Source: Norana najaformis
Lineage: Eukaryota > Annelida > Clitellata > Crassiclitellata > Hormogastridae
Assembly: GCA_964023275.1 (NCBI GenBank)
Contig: OZ029913.1
Location: forward strand, 55,173,976-55,237,975
Direction: 5' to 3'
DNA: 64,000 nucleotides
The first letter of the stretch is position 1, and every line of letters starts with the position of its first letter. Below the pieces are notes generated by a model. It did no database searches. It was given only the letters and a program-made list of their open reading frames with translations, and was not told the origin of the DNA. Positions 34,559 through 44,914 of this stretch are shown one piece after another. A program made the translations under genes and the position numbers.

Positions 34559-35695
34559 GTCCGCGTTTCTCGAAGTTGCCAATCGATTGCGCTTCGAATC
34601 GTAAACTTGCCCGTTTTATAGCATAACGTTGACTCCAGAAAAGGCACACAGTCTTTGATTTTCAAATTTTTGACTTCAATTAGCAAACAGTTTAGGGATC
34701 GCCTTGTGAACCGACCAATTTTGAAAATGATGACTCCAGGAAATACCCGTTCTTCGTCTGATAGGAGTAACCGACATAAGAGGTTCTAAATGGCTCTACA
34801 TAAATAAGCAGATACATGCAGAGGCTTGGGTCTCCTAATAAGATGCATCAGGACGTAGGCGCGATGTTGTAGCGCCAGCGACGACTTAGATCGTGATCGA
34901 CTTTTGGCTCGTTAGCGCCATTTGATGGGCGATAATAGGCGTATACTGCACGTACGCCTTTGCAACGCAAACAAGATTTACGCTACGCATGTTAAGTGAG
35001 AGCTTCGCCGCTAGAACAACTTCTATTAACTTTCGGGGTACCAGCTGACTTATGGCGGCACGGAATGAGCCGAATAATGCCGGAAATTGCCGATCTGCTA
35101 CTGACTGGTCGTCACAATCTCCGGCGTTGCTTCATTCTGGGAAATTGTGAGACCGGTTGCTATGGCTACGGGTAGATTTACATGGTGATAAGACGTTATT
35201 GCATCATCCCGTAGACGTTGCACGCATGCGCATCAGTCGGCTCGTGGGAAATGATTTACCTCGCCAGAAACATGTGCGCTATATAAATAATTCTTTTGGC
35301 TAGACTTTGAGATGCAGTTATCGTACGGCTGCCAGACAGCAGAGAGCAGGGATCTTTGAGACATCAGTGTCAACTTCTGTGAGAATGAAATTATTTGGCA
35401 AGAATATTGCGTGACAAGAATCTTGTCACAAGATTTTAGCAATGAAGTAATTATTGGCAAAAGCCCCATCTGTAGAGGCCTTGTGTTTATCTATGAACAT
35501 TCATTCATTCATTCATATTCAGCACTTCGGGAAGTTACTTAAAAGGCGCTATATTAAAACTCTAGATACATTTATAGATTCAAGACGATGGAAGCAATGA
35601 AGTAAGCTTAATTATTGGCCACAGCCTAGCATAATTAATTGTGTAGGCTGCTTAGGCCAACGTAACCATACATTAATTCGTTCATACAGAGCATT
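34559..35695. other. No gene recognised; tip motifs
   Basis: GTGCGCTATATAAATAATT (35269) and AAAGGCGCTATATTAAAAC (35543) resemble retroelement tips. A 78-codon minus frame (35233-35469) has no recognised domain. Confidence 0.4.
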
Positions 35696-35700
35696 ATGCC

Positions 35701-35740
35701 CCAGCTGTATAATATATATATATATATATTATACAGCTGG
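35701..35740. repeat. Perfect 40 bp palindrome
   Basis: CCAGCTGTATAATATATATA is followed immediately by its reverse complement, giving 20-base arms with no spacer. It opens the tandem array that follows. Confidence 0.95.
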
Positions 35741-35981
35741 ATACATATGTATACATATGTATATATTATATATATATTATCGCCAACATCAGTTCCTGAT
35801 ATATATATTATACAGCTGGGATATATATATGTATATATTATATATATATATATATTATCGCCATCATCAGTTCCTGATATATATATTATACAGCTGGAAT
35901 ATATATGTATATATTATATATATATATATTATCGCCATCATCAGTTCCTGATATATATATATTATACAGCTGGAATATATA

Positions 35982-36013
<32 letters not shown>

Positions 36014-36035
36014 TATCGCCATCATCAGTTCCTGA
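35741..36035. repeat. Tandem array of about 78 bp units sharing a LINE 3' end
   Basis: Four units of 74-84 bases each contain TATACAGCTGG, a TATATA run of varying length, and ATCGCCATCATCAGTTCCTG. The conserved 20 bases recur at about 35780, 35858, 35932 and 36016. The last is contiguous with the LINE fragment on its right, so the repeated module includes the LINE 3' terminus. Length variation lies in the TA run. Confidence 0.9.
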
Positions 36036-36470
36036 CGCCAGCGATTTGGCGGCGATGGGTGCGAATAAAAGACCTCCACTCTTTTCGGTTATTTGTCAAG
36101 TTCTGTGCTTCTCTCAGATTCAATCCAAGTCTTATTATGTCTTCGTTTTTATTGACTGTTTAGTGCAGTCTTGATCTTCCTTTGTTTCTGTTTCCTTCGA
36201 ATGGTTTGCATGCAGTGCATTGCTTGGGATTCGGTCAACTGGCATTCTTTTCACATCGCCAAACCATCGCAGTCTTGACTGAATGACTTTGTCCAGCAGA
36301 GATGTTTGGATCTCCAAGGACTGTCTTATGTCATCATTTCTATATGTAAATTTGTTCAGTCTTGAAATTCCTGCTATTTTCTGTAGCCAAATCATTTCTG
36401 TTGCGAGGATTCTTTTCTCCTCTTGCTTTCTCATTTTCCAGCATTCTGTTCCATGTAAGAAAATCATCGT
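36020..36470 (-). pseudogene. LINE C-terminal fragment (family D)
   Basis: Minus-strand reading gives GTECWKMRKQEEKRILATEM, then IWLQKIAGISRLNKFTYRND, IQSRLRWFGDVKRMP and DRIPSNALHA. After a frame change it reads REAQNLTNNRKEWRSFIRTH to the 3' end near 36030. The order matches the intact frame at 38.8-39.19 kb (GSECWCLRKEDERRLLVAEM, RRLRWFGHVIRM). The polymerase domain is missing. Its 3' terminus is the module repeated in the adjoining TA-rich array. Confidence 0.8.
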
Positions 36471-37105
36471 CTTTTATATTGCTACTGTCAGTATTCCTTA
36501 TATCTTAGGCTCGAGCGTACAGCATTGGGCTCTACTTATAGTATCTTATACGAATCTACGGAACAACGTGACCTGTTTCTAAATAAATCACAAAGATGGC
36601 TTTTCTTTCCATTTATATTAAGTTTCTTCTTTTCTTTTCGACATTGCCTTTTATTGCATAAATTCGTAAAGTATTTCCAAATTATAAATTCCAACTACGT
36701 ATCGCCCGTTTCAACTACACATTACAACTACATTTCAATGTCAACTACATATCGAAGGCCTAAGAACTCTGTATATCGACAAAACATATGTACATGTATC
36801 TCACTCAGCCCTATAAAGGTTTGCTTGCCTAAACATGTCTAGACTTGCCTGAGGCAAAAGTATACTACACTGAGCATGTTCACGAATGCACGCCTAGGTT
36901 CTGATTTCCCCGCGTCACTTAATACAGGGTGTTCATAAAAAAGGCTGACACTTGCCCTTGTTTTATTTGTCTTCCTTTCCCGATGTTAGGACTATGAACT
37001 GATCGTGGTAGATTTCTCCTTTTCCGCACCATCTTGTCTCGCAAAGTCCTATGATATTCCACCTGTATCTTTCTAATTATTTAACTGCTTAAGCCAATGT
37101 TCTCT
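36471..37105. other. No gene recognised
   Basis: CAGGGTGTTCATAAAAAAGG at 36925 resembles the end of some cut-and-paste transposons, but I find no matching inverted end. A short repeat of CAACTACATATC/CAACTACACATT lies near 36710-36750. Confidence 0.4.
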
Positions 37106-37107
37106 GT

Positions 37108-37217
37108 CCCCCTGCCTCACTCTTGGATCTTCACCTGGAACTGAACTCTTCTTGCCTTTTGACTTTTTTGACTGAGCGCTTGCGAATAAGCTGGTTCCCG
37201 CGACTTAACTTTAGTTC
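37108..37217 (+). mobile_element. Family B LINE 3' region, left part (split)
   Basis: CTCTTGGATCTTCACCTGG and TGACTGAGCGCTTGCGAATA match the family B 3' untranslated region up to CTTTAGTTC, where a solo LTR begins. The matching right part resumes at 38065. Confidence 0.75.
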
Positions 37218-38064
37218 TATAACCCAGTTAATTTAAGTACGTACTAAGTAAGTATGAAAGTTAATAGTTGTCGTAGTAGATTACTAGCCTTAATCATTTT
37301 AGTAGTTGTTGAAGATACAGAGGTCAATGCGTAGGCAGTGAGGCGAATGATTTATTAGGACCTTAGTTCAGAGCGGCAACACAGCTAGCCAGTAGCCCTA
37401 AGCTACAGAGGTCAGATTCTTAGAAACGGACGGGCCGCAAGTTACACTGTGTGGAAGGGCTATTGTTGGTAGCAATGCAGGTGAGCTATGGAATGCAGGA
37501 GAGTAGCTTAGTCAAAAGGATTCCGCAGGAGTAAGCTGAGCAATCCACAGGTAGCAATCTCCAGGTACATCAGGGGGCTTTGCAACTACGCACGAGAGGT
37601 CCACGTGATAGCCAGATGGATGTCCACAGGTATACAAAAGATTTCAGAGAAAGAGAACCAAAGGACGCACGAAAGCTGATGTCAGCGGGCAGACAGACTA
37701 GGGTCTTGGGTGCTGACCGGCCCAGAAGGAATGCGCCCAAGGTCCAAGGGATTTAGGTAGAAAAGAGCTTGCAGAATGCACAGAGAGGACTGCTCGGCCG
37801 TTTGACCAAGATGAAGGTGCAGACTGAGAGAACTGCACGTGAGTCTCGTCAGAGGGCAGTACATCGAGGAACAGTCAAGTTCAGACGTCATGCAGAAAGG
37901 TCGTAGCAGAATGTAGAGAAGATAGACTAGCGTCTTCTGGCGCTACAGTAATCGTAATGGGTAGAGTAATCTAAAAGTTTGTTGTATAGACTAAAGTCGC
38001 TAGCTCTGCAGTGCAATCTGGATGAGAACATTCATCATGACCGACAGAATCTCAACTCCATCAC
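37218..38064 (-). mobile_element. Solo LTR candidate, copy 2
   Basis: An 847-base block is flanked by AGTTC on both sides (37213-37217 and 38065-38069) and sits inside a family B LINE tail whose two halves align to other copies when the block is removed. On the minus strand it starts GTGATGGAGTTGAG, has an AATAAA signal (37351-37356 on the plus strand as TTTATT) and ends AAATTAACTGGGTTATA. These landmarks match the block at 30984-31807. It contains no coding domain. A solo LTR of a retrovirus-like (Gypsy or BEL type) retrotransposon is the best reading; another non-coding insertion is the alternative. Confidence 0.65.
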
Positions 38065-38116
38065 AGTTCGGCGCTGGAGAAATCTCGAGCTTGCGATTAC
38101 TATTACGATTACGATA
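38065..38116 (+). mobile_element. Family B LINE 3' tip, right part (split)
   Basis: GGCGCTGGAGAAATCTCGAG and then ATTACTATTACGATTACGAT complete the family B copy interrupted by the LTR. Confidence 0.75.
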
Positions 38117-38221
38117 GAGTCCTGATGTTCCATGTCCCTATTCCCATGTTGTCGAATCTGAATTCTTTTTTTCGAGTGTTATCCGCTATGGTGCTAGTTG
38201 AGGCATTAGCAGTAACCGTAG

Positions 38222-39191
38222 TTGTTACAGCAAATCGAAAAGCGCAGTAAGAGTAGAGGGAGAGCTAACGGAATGGTTTACGATAAAAGTAGGGGTAAGA
38301 CAAGGATGTGGAATGTCATCGGATCTGTTCAATATGTTGCTAGAAATAGTGATGAGACTTGCCAAAGGAGAAGAAGAACACGGGATAAACCTAAATGGAC
38401 GACCACTGAGTAACCTCCGCTTCGCAGATGACATAGACCTGATAGCTGACACACAAGGGAAGCTACAGGACATAACAAACAGGGTGGATGGCAGCAGCAA
38501 GAGAATGGGTCTCAAAATCAACGTGGAAAAAACAAAAACAATGGTAATTGGAAAACATCATGAGGATTTACAGATAAGAATAGAAAAAGGAATATTAGAG
38601 CAGGTTACCAGATTCGTCTATCTTGGAGGACTAATAACAGAAGATGGAAAATGTGAAGAGGACATCAAACGAAGAATTGGATTGGCGTGTACAGCATTCG
38701 GAAAACTGGGAAAAATGTGGAAGGCAAGAAACATCTCCATCAGAACAAGGATGAAACTCTATCATACCTTAGTAGAACCGATATTACTATACGGATCAGA
38801 GTGCTGGTGCTTGAGAAAAGAAGACGAACGGAGACTATTGGTGGCAGAGATGGGCTGGCTAAGAAGAATAATAGGCAGAAGCAGAAGAGAAAAGATCAGA
38901 AATGAAAAAACACGAGAAGAACTGGGAGTTGATGAAACAATAGTAGAAACAATCACAAAGAGAAGACTCAGATGGTTTGGGCATGTGATCAGAATGACGC
39001 AACAAAGACTACCAAACGCTGCACTGCACGGACACATAGAAGGAAAGAGAAGCAGAGGAAGACAACGAAAGACCTGGATAGATAATGTCAAAGAAGATCT
39101 GAGAGAAAGAGGCACAAGCTTGATTGGAGTTAGAGAAACAATCAGGAACAGAGAAGTTTGGAGAAGTTTCATAAAGGCCTCATCGCCATAA
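38222..39191 (+). pseudogene. 5'-truncated non-LTR reverse transcriptase (family D), C-terminal half
   Basis: The frame is open from about 38200 (after TGA) to TAA at 39189-39191; the first in-frame ATG is 38313, giving 292 residues. Before that ATG come EGELTEWFTIKVGVRQGCG and then MSSDLFNMLLE, the polymerase palm block. The catalytic box FADD is at 38421-38432 (LRFADDIDLIAD), followed by LKINVEKTKTMVIG and VTRFVYLGGLITEDG. The C-terminal part reads GSECWCLRKEDERR, KRRLRWFGHVIRMTQQRLPN, GKRSRGRQRKTWIDN and NREVWRSFIKASSP. The fingers, any endonuclease and the start are missing, so no working protein is expected. The lack of stops over about 320 codons marks it as the youngest LINE copy here. 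Its tail is GAAGAAGAAG. Confidence 0.85.
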
Positions 39192-39275
39192 ATGGCGGAA
39201 GAGAAGACAGAAGAAGAAGAAGTAGTTGTTGCTGTTTTCGTTGACGTTGTCGTTGTTGTTGTTGTTTTGGTATAC
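39192..39275. repeat. (GAA)n then (GTT)n tail region
   Basis: The LINE end passes into GAAGAAGAAG and then GTTGTTGTTGTT. This is the simple-repeat 3' tail of the element. Confidence 0.8.
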
Positions 39276-39680
39276 AACTGATCACATCCGGCCCCAGTCA
39301 CTCCCCGCCGGGTGCCGGGACCTTAGTAACCCGGGAGGCATCCGAGCTGGTATCTCTATTCGTATCTTTGACCATTTCATTCCCCTTCTGGGCCTCGTAT
39401 TTGTCTGGTGTTTGGCCAGGGCTCCGGGTTATAATGGGTTGCCATAACAGCGGTGTTGACTTTCATGTCTGACCTTTAAGAGATTCCATTTGCCCGTCAC
39501 GTAACATGTATGAAATAAAACAAAGCAAACAAATAAACACAACAGCCACCGTACAACCAGAAAGACACGCACACATTTATATATGTACACACACAGTATA
39601 AACAGTATATAAATACATATATACATATATGTACATATACAGTATATATATGTTCAGCAACAGCTATCCGCATATTATTA
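39276..39680. other. Unassigned; CATA microsatellite
   Basis: A G+C-richer stretch at 39290-39450 (CCCCGCCGGGTGCCGGGACC) has no recognised function. A TATACATATATG run lies at 39575-39650. Confidence 0.4.
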
Positions 39681-39998
39681 GACTTACCCTTATTCTGCAA
39701 GGTCATTTGATTGTCTTTCTCTGGTTATATCTAGGACTAGAACTGTTCTTGGTGAAAGGGCTTTTTCGGTTGCTGGACCTAAATTCTGGAACTCCCTCCC
39801 TGTATCCGTTCGTTCTATTCAGTCGCTTCTGTCATTTCGTTCTCAACTTAAAACTTACCAGTTTCAAATTGCTTATCCACCATAGGCTGCCTCTCTGTCT
39901 TGTGGGCTGACCTTCTGGATATTGACCTGATTTAGGCTTGGCTTTGGCGTGCCATCGGCTGATGCCTTGTGCATTAGACACCAGTGCGTTAGAAGTTA

Positions 39999-40064
<66 letters not shown>

Positions 40065-40065
40065 T
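39681..40065 (+). mobile_element. Family A LINE 3' end with (TTA)n tail
   Basis: From 39733 to the TAG at 39883 the frame encodes 50 residues typical of the C-terminus of CR1/L2 reverse transcriptases: RTRTVLGERAFSVAGPKFWN, then LPVSVRSIQSLLSFRSQLKT. The 3' untranslated region includes TTCTGGATATTGACCTGA and CTGATGCCTTGTGCATTAGA, and the copy ends in about 20 TTA units (to 40064). This is the best-preserved family A C-terminus and 3' end in the window. Confidence 0.85.
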
Positions 40066-40154
40066 ACTTACTTATTATCCTGACATTTAATTGGGATTTT
40101 GTTGTCTTATAAAGAAAACAGTGTTTTCGTCTCACACCTGTCAAAATCAAACTA

Positions 40155-40574
40155 CACTGTGTCCGGAAAAATTCCAAGGCTTTACGGTAAATATGAAAAT
40201 AATTAGTAAACATTAATCGATTTTTAAAATTAATTAATAATTAGTAAACATTAATCGATTTTTAAAATTCCAAAAACAGTTTAATCCTGAAATATTATTT
40301 GCACTATAATTGTTGTTTTGGCGTAAAAATTTTATAACAATTTTGTCTTCCTCGCTGAACGCCATTTTTCTAGCAACTTTCTTTACAAAATATAAAATTC
40401 AAATACGTCACTGTGACGTAATTTTAAACGGGGGCCGTTAATAAATTACAAAGAATTTTGTTGGTAATTATATATTTCAGGATTATACTGTTTTTGGAAT
40501 TTTAAAAATCGATTAATGTTTACTAATTATTTTCATATTTACCGTAAAGCCTTGGAATTTTTCCGGACACAGTG
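40155..40574. mobile_element. 420 bp TA-flanked MITE (Tc1/mariner-like)
   Basis: The element is flanked by TA on both sides (40153-40154, 40575-40576). It begins CACTGTGTCCGGAAAAATTCC and ends with the exact reverse complement. The inverted arms match for about 90 bases or more, through TTTACGGTAAATATGAAAAT and TCGATTTTTAAAATTCC to AAAAACAGT. The left arm carries an extra direct duplication of about 39 bases (AATTAGTAAACATTAATCGA twice), absent on the right. The interior encodes no transposase. TA duplications and long inverted repeats point to the Tc1/mariner group. Confidence 0.85.
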
Positions 40575-40576
40575 TA

Positions 40577-41500
40577 GTTGTTTACCTGCCAACTTGCTAT
40601 GAACTATGAACAGACTATAGCAGCTCCATCACGCAGCGTAAAATGCAACAAAAACGATGCATTTATGGCTAATCGAAACGACGAAAAAGAAAGCACGACG
40701 CATGGAGCGGAAATCACAACATCAGCGCCCCTAGTGACGACATTCCTAACTGCCAATTAGCTCCTAAATTAGAAAGCTCCACCAGCGCAATGAAGATCGT
40801 CCTCTTGAGAAAGGTACTGTAACAAAGGTAAAGTGACGGAAGTAGGCTAACTATATGGGCATAGTCATGGTGAGTCTATACAGGGGCGTACCCAGGTTAT
40901 TTGTTCGGGGGTCTACAAAAGTCCTTCCAATATTCGAGCCACAAACTCGTCGGATATATTATGTATAAATCTCGTGGGTGACCCGGATGTAGTGATAGGG
41001 GTCATGACATTTCGACCTTTGGGTGGTGGCTACCCACAATTGTCAATAAATGTCACAAGCACATCAAGCGTACGATTTTTATATTCTTGCCTGCATGTGC
41101 TTAGATAACATTATATATATACATATATCCTATATGTGTATTTATATATAAATATATATCTATTTATAACAACTGCAAATAAGGTGGATGGTGTTTGATT
41201 CTTGGAAAGTCAACTACAGGTGAAAACGCACACCTGCAGCGTCTCATCATTAAGGTAGGAAAGTATGTTGTTGGACTTAACGAACTCAGTTGACTAATTC
41301 TGCGACAGGTGATCGTAGGCTGTGGATTCCAGTATGTTGGCCTACACTGATATTGACTGATAGGCCTTCTTCGTGTCTATGCTACTAAAAATAATAACAG
41401 AAAATACATTTGTAACAGTAAAACAGCACTGGGCACAGTACAGGTGCGAAGTGTGCACGGCTCAGCAACAGGTCAGACTGTAACTTAAGGCACAAAGAAC
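40577..41500. other. Unassigned; possible hAT end
   Basis: CAGGGGCGTACCCAGG at 40881 is the kind of end seen in hAT elements, but no partner end was found. Nothing else is recognised. A TATATATA run lies at 41112-41165. Confidence 0.4.
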
Positions 41501-41501
41501 A

Positions 41502-41592
41502 CATGAAAACCGAAAACCGATACCGATATCGCGGTATTCAGATAAACCGAAATAGAAAACCGAAAAAAATACCAAGAAAACCGATGCCGACT
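41502..41592. repeat. CCGAAAA/CCGATA-rich repeat
   Basis: AAAACCGAAAACCGATACCG is followed by the near-palindrome ACCGATATCGCGGT and further CCGAAA units. It may be the end of an unidentified transposon. Confidence 0.6.
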
Positions 41593-41799
41593 CAGCTGTA
41601 CTGCAAGAGAGTTTCTGCATCAAAGAGCAGTTTGTGGGTTTGGATTAGCGACGTCGGTCCGGAATCTTCTGTATATATAGACCGATGCGCTGTGGCCGCA
41701 GGGTGTATGCTTGGGCTTGCAAATATAAATTTATAACTAAATTAAACATTTGTTTATTATATCAGATAGATAGACGGAAAGACAGATACATAGACGGAC
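41593..41799. other. Unassigned
   Basis: No gene recognised; GATA/GACA units begin near 41763. Confidence 0.4.
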
Positions 41800-42025
41800 A
41801 TAAATATATGGATGGATGGATGGATGGATGGATGGATGGATGGATGGATGGATGGATCGATGGATCGATGGATCGATGGATCGATGGATCGATGGATCGA
41901 TGGATCGATGGATCGATGGATCGATGGAACGATGGATCGATGGATCGATGGATCGATGGATGGATGGATGGATCGATGGATCGATGGATCGATGGATGGA
42001 TCGATGGTTGGATCGATGGATGTGG
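41800..42025. repeat. GGAT array with CGAT variant
   Basis: Pure GGAT units (to about 41857) change to strict alternation of GGAT and CGAT, an 8-base unit, until about 41955, then mixed units. Five or more frames stay open. The Asp-Gly-Trp-Met and Ile-His-Pro-Ser frames are repeat translations. Confidence 0.95.
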
Positions 42026-42713
42026 ACGAACGGACAAACACTCGTGATTCGTTGCGTTTTAGCACTTGACATATGACGCAGAAGCCGGAAGAACATCAGA
42101 TCGATGCTGCAAAACTAATTGCTGGTGTGTTTACTTATTGACTCTGGACACCTGTTAGTCTTCCGTAGCACGAGATTAGCTGCGGAGGTTGGACGAAAGT
42201 AACGACGCCACTGACTGCAGCTGTGGCTTATCCTACCACGTGAGCACGAGGGCCACTGGCAATGCATTATATTCAGCAAAAAAGATAAAAAACGTTTGCA
42301 AGAACATCCCCGAGTCGGAGCCGAACCTGACTTCAACGGAGCACTTCAATGTCCCTGAACGCGTGATTTAGAACTGTTGGCTGGGTAGGGTTTGTGTACC
42401 TTGGGGGCAGTGGGTGGGGTAAAGCCTATGGGTTTGGGTGAAATATGTGGGGAATATTTCTCTTCAGTCGTAGATATTCTCAACTCCTGTGGGCTGAAGC
42501 GAAATGTGTGGAGGAAATTTCTGTTCAGTGAGAGATAATATGAATCAGTGGGGGAGGGGAAAATGACCCATGGGTTGGGAGGAAAATGTATGGGAAAATG
42601 TGGGATATGTTCTTAACCAAAAGACCTCGCATGATGTCGACCAGTTCGGAGATTTAGTTGCAAATGCTCATATGTAAACTTCGCTTTTAAAGTAAAACTA
42701 AATCTCGAGCGCA
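42026..42713. other. No gene recognised
   Basis: Unassigned. G-rich segments such as TGGGTGGGG lie between 42400 and 42600. Confidence 0.4.
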
Positions 42714-42800
42714 GGGAAAGACCCAAGATGAGGGAAAGACCCAAGATGAGGGAAAGACCCAAGATGAGGGAAAGACCCAAGATGAGGGAAAGACCCAAGA
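42714..42800. repeat. 18 bp tandem repeat, 4.8 units
   Basis: The unit GGGAAAGACCCAAGATGA is repeated with no differences, starting at 42714, 42732, 42750, 42768 and 42786. Confidence 0.97.
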
Positions 42801-42930
42801 AGGCATGATAGACAACATGAAGTCGTGGACTGAATTGTCAATCGACCAGTTATTACAACAGACGAGGGACAGAAGCAGATGAAACAATCTGGTCCGTGGT
42901 GCAGCTAATTTTCGCCTTAAGGGCGGTTGA

Positions 42931-43260
42931 AGACAAGACAAGACACGACAAGACTACACAAGACAATACAAGACAAGACATTACAAGACAATACAAGACA
43001 AGACAAGACAATACAAGACAAGACAATACAAGACAAGACAATACAAGACAAGACAAGACAATACAAGACAAGACAATACAAGACAAGACAAGACAAGACA
43101 ATACAAGACAAGACAAGACAATACAAGACAAGACAAGACAATACAAGACAAGACAAGACAATACAAGACAAGACAAGACAATACAAGACAAGACAAGACA
43201 AGACAAGACAAGACAATATAAGACAAGACCAGACAAGACAAGACAAGACAAGACAAGACT
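42931..43260. repeat. AAGAC/AATAC pentanucleotide array
   Basis: About 66 pentamers. AATAC units are spaced among AAGAC units every two to three pentamers, giving a 10- to 15-base higher-order period. The 215-codon plus frame of Asp-Lys-Thr-Arg-Gln repeats and the Cys-Leu-Val-Leu-Ser minus frames follow from it. Confidence 0.97.
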
Positions 43261-43414
43261 GCCATTATTTTCGCTGTTGATGAATCGGGATTCTGGAATA
43301 CACATAAACAAACACTATCTGTTTGCATTGCTGAATCCTTGGTGTCTAAATAAAGTTCTCGACTCAAGACGTCTGCGTTCGACCATGCTGATCCACTCCC
43401 TCCCCCCCCCCCAT

Positions 43415-43547
43415 AGCCGGCTTTTCTGTCTCATCCGACTGACTATTGGAATAGACCGGACTGCGATTATGTTTTGGAGTGCCATCGACACATGCTTAGT
43501 GCATTATCATAATGGCGCTATATTAGTTCTAAAATTAGATTAGATTA
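43415..43547 (+). mobile_element. Family A LINE 3' tip
   Basis: GCCATCGACACATGCTTAGT, GCATTATCATAATGGCGCTA and the following TTAGATTAGATTAATTATTA tail align with the 39.9 kb copy. A family B insertion lies immediately after. Confidence 0.65.
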
Positions 43548-43586
43548 ATTATTAATACTATGATTATGGTCACCAACTGGGATCAA
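43548..43586. repeat. Target-site duplication, left copy
   Basis: 39 bases starting ATTATTAATACTATGATTA and ending CAACTGGGATCAA recur at 43799-43836 with two or three differences, flanking the family B insertion. Confidence 0.85.
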
Positions 43587-43798
43587 TCGTAATCGTAATC
43601 GTAATCTCGATATTTTCACAGCGCCCAACGAAAGCCACGTCACGGGGACCAGCTTTCTCACAGGCGCTCAGTCAAAACCAAATCGATAGGCAAAAGGTAT
43701 TCTGTTCCAGGTCAAGATCGGACAGTCAGGCAGAGACACAGCGTGGCGGCTACGGTGGGTGATGTTTTGGATTGGAGCGGAGAGACATGAAGAAAAAG
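43587..43798 (-). mobile_element. Family B LINE 3' insertion flanked by long target duplication
   Basis: The insertion begins with the (CGTAAT)n tail, then GCGCCCAACGAAAGCCACG, CACAGGCGCTCAGTC and AAATCGATAGGCAAAAGG, ending after about 212 bases at GACATGAAGAAAAAG. It is 5'-truncated within the 3' untranslated region. The near-identical 39-base flanks show it arrived as a complete insertion event. Confidence 0.85.
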
Positions 43799-43836
43799 AT
43801 TATTAATACTATGATTAGGGCACCAACTGGGATCAA
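43799..43836. repeat. Target-site duplication, right copy
   Basis: 38 bases matching 43548-43586; TGATTAGGGCACC here against TGATTATGGTCACC on the left. Confidence 0.85.
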
Positions 43837-44574
43837 CATTAGGTGTCATCTACATAAATAAGCGTATTGCACCAAACTGCATTGATTCATGGGTAATGCG
43901 GTAGGGGGTCATTTATTTGCGACACTCATTTTACAATGATACACTATTAACGGCTGATTACATTGTATGTATGTATGACTGCATCTGGCTCTTCATATAG
44001 CGCGTTTCAATCCACACAAAGTCGCAAAGCTTAAACCAGGATGTTAGGACAAAAGAACTGAATGCCATTTTGTCGAATTGATCCTTAATTAAGGAAGAAT
44101 TCTTTGAATCCCTCTGTTCGTCCCTGCCTTTGTCTCACTCTTCCCGTCTCCTTCTTCCCTTCCCTGGGCTTTATTCCATCGGCAGTCAAATCGTCTGCTT
44201 TAATTAAGGAACAATCTGAACTCAGAGTGGAATTTACATTTGTATTAAGGAATACATTTCGCGCTAAAACGTCTCCCAGCCTCAACAGTTGGTTGCCTTG
44301 AATGTGTCTTGAATGTCACCTACTGCCGCAGCTGATGACTAAGTCATCCTTCCTTCCACTGACTGACCTCAATCGGTTCCTTCTCGGCTTCGTCAAAAGC
44401 ATACAGATCGATGCAGTCAATCCTAGACTCAGACTTGGCAAAATACCTAAAATGATTCGGCTGTTATACTGTGCACAATTTATCTGGTGAAACGGAACAC
44501 ATTCACTGTGACCTGGAAGCTAGACATTGTTTTCTGTCTGCAATAAAATCCACATTAATCGGAATTGTCCATTT
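43837..44574. other. No gene recognised
   Basis: Unassigned. Overlapping frames near 44085-44301 on both strands have no known domain. Confidence 0.4.
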
Positions 44575-44825
44575 ATATGGCGCCTATTAAGGAAACTCCT
44601 CTTTAGTGTTCGCTACATGGGCAAATAAGCGCATACGCCAAGGAAGCCTCTGTTCGTGAGAATCCCAGTTTCGCGTCCCAGTCGTGGCTTATTTCAGAGA
44701 TTTGACTCTCGGGCTAACACGGTCCGTGCATGGGGACCTTAAATGGCGTATAGCGGTGGTGAAGGATCTCACCGTATAGGGTCGAGGCCATACGATCGCT
44801 ACAGAAAAACGTGTCCAATTTTTTT
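44575..44825 (-). mobile_element. Family F interspersed repeat
   Basis: On the minus strand GGACACGTTTTTCTGTAGCG, ATCGTATGGCCTCGACCCT and GATCCTTCACCACCGCT match 61.20-61.33 kb and, in part, 47.01-47.08 kb. A TGGCGCCTATTAAGG tip lies at its far end (44579). Probably a SINE-type element; no tRNA-like head was identified with confidence. Confidence 0.5.
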
Positions 44826-44914
44826 TACAATTTTTTTATGTCTGACCGCAAGATTTGATTGGTGGTGGCTGGAAGCAGTGGGGTGGGATACAGGAGTGGA
44901 TTGGTAATTGTCAT

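Noticed and set aside
36925..36960. DNA transposon end (CAGGGTGTTCATAAAAAAGG)
   Set aside because: No inverted partner or target duplication was found within reach.
40881..40930. hAT element starting CAGGGGCGTACCCAGG
   Set aside because: Only one end is visible, so no element could be delimited.
42896..43543. 215-codon frame with Asp-Lys-Thr-Arg-Gln repeats
   Set aside because: Translation of an AAGAC pentamer array that runs on into LINE-derived sequence.
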